DNA of 9,165 bases. Source: Desulfitobacterium_A sp035539115. Its GTDB lineage: Bacteria; Bacillota; Desulfitobacteriia; Desulfitobacteriales; Desulfitobacteriaceae. Position 1 is the stretch's first letter. Each line of letters starts with the position of its first letter. Both the position numbers and the translations under genes were made by a program. The notes under the pieces were generated by a model. It did not search any database, was not told where the DNA came from, and worked only from the letters and a program-made list of their open reading frames with translations. This document shows positions 5,031-9,165 of the stretch, piece by piece. The DNA lies in assembly GCF_035539115.1 (NCBI RefSeq), contig NZ_DATLJA010000005.1:1-9165 (forward strand), written 5' to 3'.

Positions 5031-5240
5031 ATGGCAAATTTAGAGTGTCCTATAGCCGGAAAGATAATTGAAATCAACATAAAGGTAGGTCAAGAAGTTT
5101 CCGAAGATGATGAATTATTTATAATCGAGGCAATGAAAATGGAAAACCCCGTATTCGGTGATACAGGGATAGTGAAAGAGCTTAATGTCAAGGTCGGCGA
5201 TCGGGTGCAAGAAGGCGATGTCCTGGCAGTGATTGAGTAA
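5031..5240 (+). CDS. gcdC: Biotin carrier protein of the decarboxylase, 69 aa
   Basis: This small cytoplasmic protein is a single biotinyl domain that shuttles the carboxyl group from GcdA to the membrane subunit GcdB. The biotinylation motif EAMKMEN covers residues 33-39, with K36 as the modified lysine; the paired glycine turns IKVGQEV and VKVGDRV lie symmetrically on each side, as in all biotinyl/lipoyl hammerheads. At 69 aa it is only the domain itself. The Acidaminococcus GcdC, as I recall it, is about twice as long and has an Ala/Pro-rich linker; none exists here. TAGGAGGT (5016-5023) lies 7 nt before the ATG. It leads the plus-strand operon, and the next gene starts 14 nt downstream with its ribosome binding site abutting this stop codon. 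Confidence 0.93.
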   Translation: MANLECPIAGKIIEINIKVGQEVSEDDELFIIEAMKMENPVFGDTGIVKELNVKVGDRVQEGDVLAVIE

Positions 5241-5254
5241 GGAGGGGACAAATA

Positions 5255-6412
5255 ATGGATTTTGGATTATCCGAAGAACAAAGAATGGTTCAAGATATGG
5301 CTCGAGATTTCGCGAATAAGGAAATTGCTCCTTATGTTGAAAAGGACGAAGAAAATCACTATTATCGCCGAGAGATACTAACTAAGATGGGCGATTTGGG
5401 CCTGTTAGGCTGGAGCATACCTGAGGAGTATGGCGGAAATGGTATGGGTTGGATGGAAGCTGTAACTGCTTTATATGAAATAGCCAAGGTGCATACTTCA
5501 TGGAGACTAAGTGTCAGCGGCAACTGCTGGGGACCAGCCATGACTATTAATGAATATGGGACAGAGGAACAAAAACAAAAGTATATACCCGGCCTTGTTA
5601 GTGGGAAGAACGTGGGTAGCTTTGCTATAACTGAACCCAATTCTGGTTCCGATGTGGGTAGTATGAAGACCTTCGCGACGGATAAAGGTGACCATTGGTT
5701 AATCAATGGTACCAAAATGTGGATATCGGGCGGACACACGTGTGATGTTGGACTTCTCTATGCGGCCACCGAAGTAGGCGGAGGAGCTAAGGGGCTGTCC
5801 TGTTTTATAATCGACTACAATAATACCCCGGGCATTACGAGAAATCCGATTCTCGGGAAAGTTGGCATGTGGACTGCTCCAACTTCGGAATTGGTATTTG
5901 AAGACGCAGTGATTCCGAAGGAAAACCTTTTAGGTCCTTTAAATAAAGGCTTCCAGATCTGTATGTGGATGTTGAATAATACGCGTATGGGTTGCGCTAC
6001 GGGTTCAGCAGCGCTTTCAGCGGCCTGTCTAGAGGGTGCAGTTCAATATGCTAATGAGCGCACTCAGTTTGGTAAACCCATTGGAAAATATCAAATGATC
6101 CAGCAGCAGATTGCGGAAATGAAACTAGAAGATGAAGCGGCCAAATCTCTCGTTTATCGGGCTGCTTGGCTCAAAGAAAATAAATTACCGAATCAACAGG
6201 CGACTTCGCTGGCTAAACTATTCGGCAGTAACGCAGCAGTTCATGGTGCGAATATGGCAATGAAAATCTATGGTTCGTATGGTTATTCAACTGAATATCC
6301 ATGCGGCAGGTGGCTCCGTGATGCCAAACAGTTTGAAACGCTAGAAGGAACATCCAATATTCATATGCAGATTATCGCGAAGATCGAACTGGGTTACCAA
6401 CCCAACCGTTAA
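5255..6412 (+). CDS. Acyl-CoA dehydrogenase, probable non-decarboxylating glutaryl-CoA type
   Basis: This FAD enzyme likely oxidises an acyl-CoA at alpha-beta carbons, passing electrons to electron-transfer flavoprotein. The 385 aa cover the full family fold: N-terminal helices (LSEEQRMVQ...), the FAD-binding FAITEPNSGSD (123-133) and WISGG, the NERTQFGKPIGKYQ motif (267-280), and the C-terminal LEGTSNI with E364 as catalytic base. R84 (TSWRLSV) aligns by eye with Arg94 of human glutaryl-CoA dehydrogenase, which binds the distal carboxylate. The positions of Glu87 and Ser95, linked to decarboxylation, are Ala77 and Leu85 here, as expected for enzymes that stop at glutaconyl-CoA. Leu363 replaces the usual Tyr369. 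The gcd context supports a glutaryl-CoA to glutaconyl-CoA step; a related dicarboxylyl-CoA cannot be excluded. Confidence 0.9.
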   Translation: MDFGLSEEQRMVQDMARDFANKEIAPYVEKDEENHYYRREILTKMGDLGLLGWSIPEEYGGNGMGWMEAVTALYEIAKVHTSWRLSVSGNCWGPAMTINEYGTEEQKQKYIPGLVSGKNVGSFAITEPNSGSDVGSMKTFATDKGDHWLINGTKMWISGGHTCDVGLLYAATEVGGGAKGLSCFIIDYNNTPGITRNPILGKVGMWTAPTSELVFEDAVIPKENLLGPLNKGFQICMWMLNNTRMGCATGSAALSAACLEGAVQYANERTQFGKPIGKYQMIQQQIAEMKLEDEAAKSLVYRAAWLKENKLPNQQATSLAKLFGSNAAVHGANMAMKIYGSYGYSTEYPCGRWLRDAKQFETLEGTSNIHMQIIAKIELGYQPNR

Positions 6413-6471
6413 TTGATTGAGAGTCGTCGTTACCACCTAACGCAGTTTGGATAAGAGGGGAGACCATAAAA

Positions 6472-8214
6472 ATGGGTGATTACGGATATTCATTGCATCC
6501 ATACTTTAAAGAAATGCCCGCTATTGGTAAGAAATTAACCCGCACTCTCAAACAGAATGTCGAAGACATAGAAAATGTGGAAGCAGAGATAGCTAAAGAA
6601 GTTGACCGGGTCAAAAATTCGGGCAAGGCAACAGAAGATATGAACAAAAAAGGCGAGATGACAGCATGGCAGCGCATCGATTACCTGGTTGATCCAGGAA
6701 CCTGGTGTCCCTTGCATACGATCTATGACCCAGCGAGTAATGAAGAGGGAAATACTGGAGTGATTGACGGACTCGGCAAAATAGAAGGTAAATGGGCTGT
6801 TATCATAGCCTCCAACAATAAAGTTATGGCTGGAGCATGGCTTTCTGGACAGGCAGATAATGTCCTGCGGGTAACGGATATCGCGAAAAGACTTCACTTA
6901 CCCTTAGTTTGGGTTCTCAACTGCAGTGGTGCAAAGTTGATGGAACAAGATGAGCTTTACCCCAACCGTAGGGGGAGCGGCACCCCTTTCTTCCGGCATG
7001 CAGAGCTGCAAGAAATGGGTATACCTATTATCGTCGGCATCTATGGAACCAACCCTGCTGGTGGGGGTTACCACTCGATCAGTCCTACTATTTTGATCGC
7101 CCACAAAAATGCAAATATGGCAGTTGGCGGCGTGGGTATCGTTGGCGGTATGAACCCCAATGGTTGTTTTGATGAGGAAGCTGCCGAAGAATTGATTGAG
7201 CTCACTCGTAAATCCGAGACAACTCCTCCAGGTCGAGTAGAAATCCACCACAACGGAACCGGTTTCATCAGAGATGTTTGTGATACAGAAGAAGGTGTAC
7301 TGGACGATATCAAAAGATATATGAAGACAATACCTGCGTATGCCCCAGAATTCTTTAGAGTAGCTGATCCTGCTGAACCAAAATTCCCTGCAACGGATCT
7401 CTATAGCTTGGTACCTTTTAACCAAAAACGAACTTATCCGATGCATGAAGTATTGGCCAGGCTTTTTGATAACAGTGAGCATATGGAGTTCAAACCCGAC
7501 TATGGCCTTGAAGTATACTGCGGACTTGCCAAAGTAGATGGATTGTTGTGTGGATTTATCGCCAATAACCAGGGAGTGTTGGGTCCCGATTATCCCAAGT
7601 ATGCAGATTATCAGGGGATAGGTGGAAAGTTATACCGTGAGGGGCTCATTAAAATGAGCGAGTTTGTAACGTTCTGTGGTCGTGATCGTATTCCACTCGT
7701 CTGGGTGCAGGATACCACTGGCATCGATGTTGGTGACACCGCTGAAAAAGCCGAGATGTTGGGGCTGGGAATGTCGTTGATTTATTCCATAGAACAAACA
7801 GACAATCCTATGATGTCAATTATTTTGAGAAAAGGTACCGCGGCTGCCCATTACGTGTTGGGAGGACCTCAAGCGAATAACAATAATGTATTCACGCTAG
7901 GTACAGCTACCACTGAAGTCTATGTAATGCATGGAGAAACAGCGGCAGCCGCTTCTTATGCGCGACGGCTAGTTAAAGACAAGGATGCGGGCAAGTCCTT
8001 AGAGCCTACCATCGAAAAAATGAACAAGATGGTTAAAGATTACTATGATAAATCCAGACCCGCATATTGTGCCCAAAAAGGTTTTCTCGATGAAATAGTA
8101 GATTTTTCGAATCTGCGCAAATACTGCCAGGCCTTTGTCGGTGCTTACTATCAGAACCCAGCATCCATTTGTGCCATCCACCAGATGATAACTCCAAGAG
8201 TTATCAAAGGATAA
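6472..8214 (+). CDS. gcdA: Glutaconyl-CoA decarboxylase carboxyltransferase subunit alpha
   Basis: This soluble subunit transfers the carboxyl group of glutaconyl-CoA to biotin on the carrier protein, leaving crotonyl-CoA. Its 580 aa agree in length and, from memory, closely in sequence with Acidaminococcus fermentans GcdA (587 aa), including the start MGxY...YFKxMPxIGK. Two crotonase-like halves are visible: the N-terminal half with NCSGAKL (150-156), YPNRRGSGTPFFR (163-175) and the oxyanion loop GTNPAGGGYHS (192-202), and the C-terminal half with WVQDTTGIDVG (411-421) and RKGTAAAHYVLGG (453-465). The NPNG and EYxxG-type differences do not touch these motifs. GAGGGGA (6455-6461) lies 10 nt upstream of the ATG. 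It is third in the operon, 59 nt after the dehydrogenase. Other biotin-dependent carboxyltransferases of propionyl/methylmalonyl type are shorter (about 510 aa) and differ at the N-terminus. Confidence 0.95.
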   Translation: MGDYGYSLHPYFKEMPAIGKKLTRTLKQNVEDIENVEAEIAKEVDRVKNSGKATEDMNKKGEMTAWQRIDYLVDPGTWCPLHTIYDPASNEEGNTGVIDGLGKIEGKWAVIIASNNKVMAGAWLSGQADNVLRVTDIAKRLHLPLVWVLNCSGAKLMEQDELYPNRRGSGTPFFRHAELQEMGIPIIVGIYGTNPAGGGYHSISPTILIAHKNANMAVGGVGIVGGMNPNGCFDEEAAEELIELTRKSETTPPGRVEIHHNGTGFIRDVCDTEEGVLDDIKRYMKTIPAYAPEFFRVADPAEPKFPATDLYSLVPFNQKRTYPMHEVLARLFDNSEHMEFKPDYGLEVYCGLAKVDGLLCGFIANNQGVLGPDYPKYADYQGIGGKLYREGLIKMSEFVTFCGRDRIPLVWVQDTTGIDVGDTAEKAEMLGLGMSLIYSIEQTDNPMMSIILRKGTAAAHYVLGGPQANNNNVFTLGTATTEVYVMHGETAAAASYARRLVKDKDAGKSLEPTIEKMNKMVKDYYDKSRPAYCAQKGFLDEIVDFSNLRKYCQAFVGAYYQNPASICAIHQMITPRVIKG

Positions 8215-8351
8215 AGGTTAGACCTGTTAAAAGATTATGATTGTTATTAATTCTGCCACTTTCCTTTTGCGTGTCGGGTTAACCCTTACATCTAACGGGG
8301 CATAAGGAGGTGGTAGATTTATTTCTCTAAGCATGAGAGGTGATAGGTAGT
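8215..8351 (+). other. gcdA-birA spacer with palindrome and orphan ribosome binding site
   Basis: The 137-nt gap has no convincing terminator or promoter, so birA may be read from the gcd transcript. It holds a 10-bp palindrome GGGTTAACCC (8276-8285) and a near-perfect Shine-Dalgarno AAGGAGGTG (8304-8312) that is not followed at normal distance by any start codon of a sizeable frame. The functional birA site is the later GAGAGGTGAT (8335-8344). Confidence 0.4.
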
Positions 8352-9165
8352 ATGGTTAATATAGAGGAGAACAACAATGGAGAGGCTTCTATCCCGCATA
8401 AGCATATCAACTGGCAGGGAAAGGAGATATACATCTATAGGAAAGTATCTTCAACCAACCATATTGCACAGCTTATGGCACAATCTGGAGCTCCCGAGGG
8501 TACCCTAGTTATAAGTAGATCTCAGACATCCGGGAGGGGAAGGATGAATCGTCAGTGGGCGTGTCCGCCTGGCAAGGGGATTTTGATGTCGATGGTGTTG
8601 AGACCTGAAATCAGTGTGCAGTTTATTCCTCAACTGACACTCCTTTGCGGGGTTGTCGTTGCCGAAACCATAAGAAAAGTGACTGGATGTGCAGCAGGGA
8701 TTAAATGGCCCAATGACATTGTCATAAGAGGAAAAAAAGTGTGCGGTATACTCGCCCAGAGTAGCTTTTCCAGAGGTGGCCCTGAGTACGTAATTATCGG
8801 CATTGGGATAAATGTTAATCTCGATATTGATCAACTCCCCCCCAATTGCCAAAAAACGAGTACATCCCTAAGGTTAGAAATGGGGCAAGACGTCTCCCGT
8901 TCCAAAGTACTTAAGCAGTTTATCATTTCATGGGAAGAACATTACCGGGTTTTTTTGAAGGGTGGACATCCCTATCTCCGAGCAAAATGGATTGATAACA
9001 ATGTAACACTAGGACGAGATATTACCCTTAATAAGGATGAACACCTTATTTTGGGGAGGGCTGTAGATATTAGCGAGAGAGGTGGCCTTATCGTGAACTT
9101 GGGTGATGGATCGTCGGAGGAGTTCTTGGCTGAAGATCTGAGTTTGGGCAAAACTCATTATGGCA
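8352..9165 (+). CDS. birA: Biotin protein ligase, catalytic type without HTH (right-edge partial)
   Basis: The enzyme makes biotinyl-AMP and attaches biotin to the carrier lysine. The frame is open from the ATG to the window edge, 271 codons seen with no stop. Motifs are in order: SSTNHIA (33-39), the biotinyl-AMP loop SGRGRMNRQW (60-69), KWPNDI (118-123) followed by KKVCGIL with K129, GIGINVN (150-156), and a C-terminal SH3-like domain with RAVDISERGGLIV (236-248). There is no N-terminal winged-helix domain, since only about 30 residues precede SSTN; it therefore cannot repress biotin genes the way E. coli BirA does. The ATG is chosen on GAGAGGTGAT 7 nt upstream. The C-terminal pattern suggests that only a few codons are missing. 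It follows gcdA by 137 nt, and its likely local substrate is the 69-aa carrier. Confidence 0.92.
   Translation, partial: MVNIEENNNGEASIPHKHINWQGKEIYIYRKVSSTNHIAQLMAQSGAPEGTLVISRSQTSGRGRMNRQWACPPGKGILMSMVLRPEISVQFIPQLTLLCGVVVAETIRKVTGCAAGIKWPNDIVIRGKKVCGILAQSSFSRGGPEYVIIGIGINVNLDIDQLPPNCQKTSTSLRLEMGQDVSRSKVLKQFIISWEEHYRVFLKGGHPYLRAKWIDNNVTLGRDITLNKDEHLILGRAVDISERGGLIVNLGDGSSEEFLAEDLSLGKTHYG

Noticed and set aside
6904..7482. 192-aa minus-strand open frame inside gcdA
   Set aside because: It is antisense to highly conserved GcdA coding sequence, including the active-site loop, and its product has no domain pattern.
8505..8852. 115-aa minus-strand open frame inside birA
   Set aside because: It is antisense to birA catalytic motifs (GRGR loop, KWPND) and has no recognisable features.

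Overview
The window looks like chromosomal DNA of an anaerobic, spore-forming Firmicute, probably of the Desulfosporosinus/Desulfitobacterium/Peptococcaceae type. This genus-level guess is inference. It rests on a Spo0E-family sporulation phosphatase gene with a Spo0A-box-like operator, strong AGGAGG-type ribosome binding sites, moderate base composition, sigma-54-type promoters, and genes of anaerobic glutaconyl-CoA/glutaryl-CoA metabolism. No RNA gene, CRISPR array or insertion sequence was seen.

Left part (1-2760). An AT-rich unplaced region carries an orphan ORF (144-431), then a small zinc-ribbon protein (533-778), then a 58-residue Spo0E-like phosphatase (907-1083, GTG start) behind an inverted pair of Spo0A-box-like sequences. 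A bidirectional terminator (1111-1160) separates it from a convergent 20-codon Lys/Pro-rich gene (1194-1256, minus). A BaiN/YhiN/HI0933-family flavoprotein (1439-2683) follows with its own promoter, ending at a second bidirectional terminator (2694-2750).

Right part (2785-9165). This is one metabolic locus in two divergent arms. The minus arm encodes the membrane beta subunit of a Na+-translocating decarboxylase (GcdB, 4515-3391), a 55-residue one-helix OadG/GcdD-like subunit whose ATG directly follows the gcdB stop (3390-3223), and a hotdog-fold thioesterase (3183-2785). The plus arm encodes a 69-residue biotin carrier (5031-5240), an acyl-CoA dehydrogenase with features of non-decarboxylating glutaryl-CoA dehydrogenases (5255-6412), the carboxyltransferase GcdA (6472-8214) and, off the right edge, a biotin protein ligase without an HTH domain (8352-9165+).

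Together these can be read as one pathway: an acyl-CoA dehydrogenase makes glutaconyl-CoA (or a close analogue), GcdA moves its carboxyl group to biotin on the small carrier, and GcdB with the small membrane subunit decarboxylates carboxybiotin while exporting Na+. BirA would biotinylate the carrier and the thioesterase would free CoA. The 515-bp gap between the arms holds two divergent sequences matching the sigma-54 (-24/-12) promoter consensus, with dyad-symmetric candidate enhancer sites between them. This suggests substrate-triggered co-activation of both arms and is the most notable regulatory find in the window.
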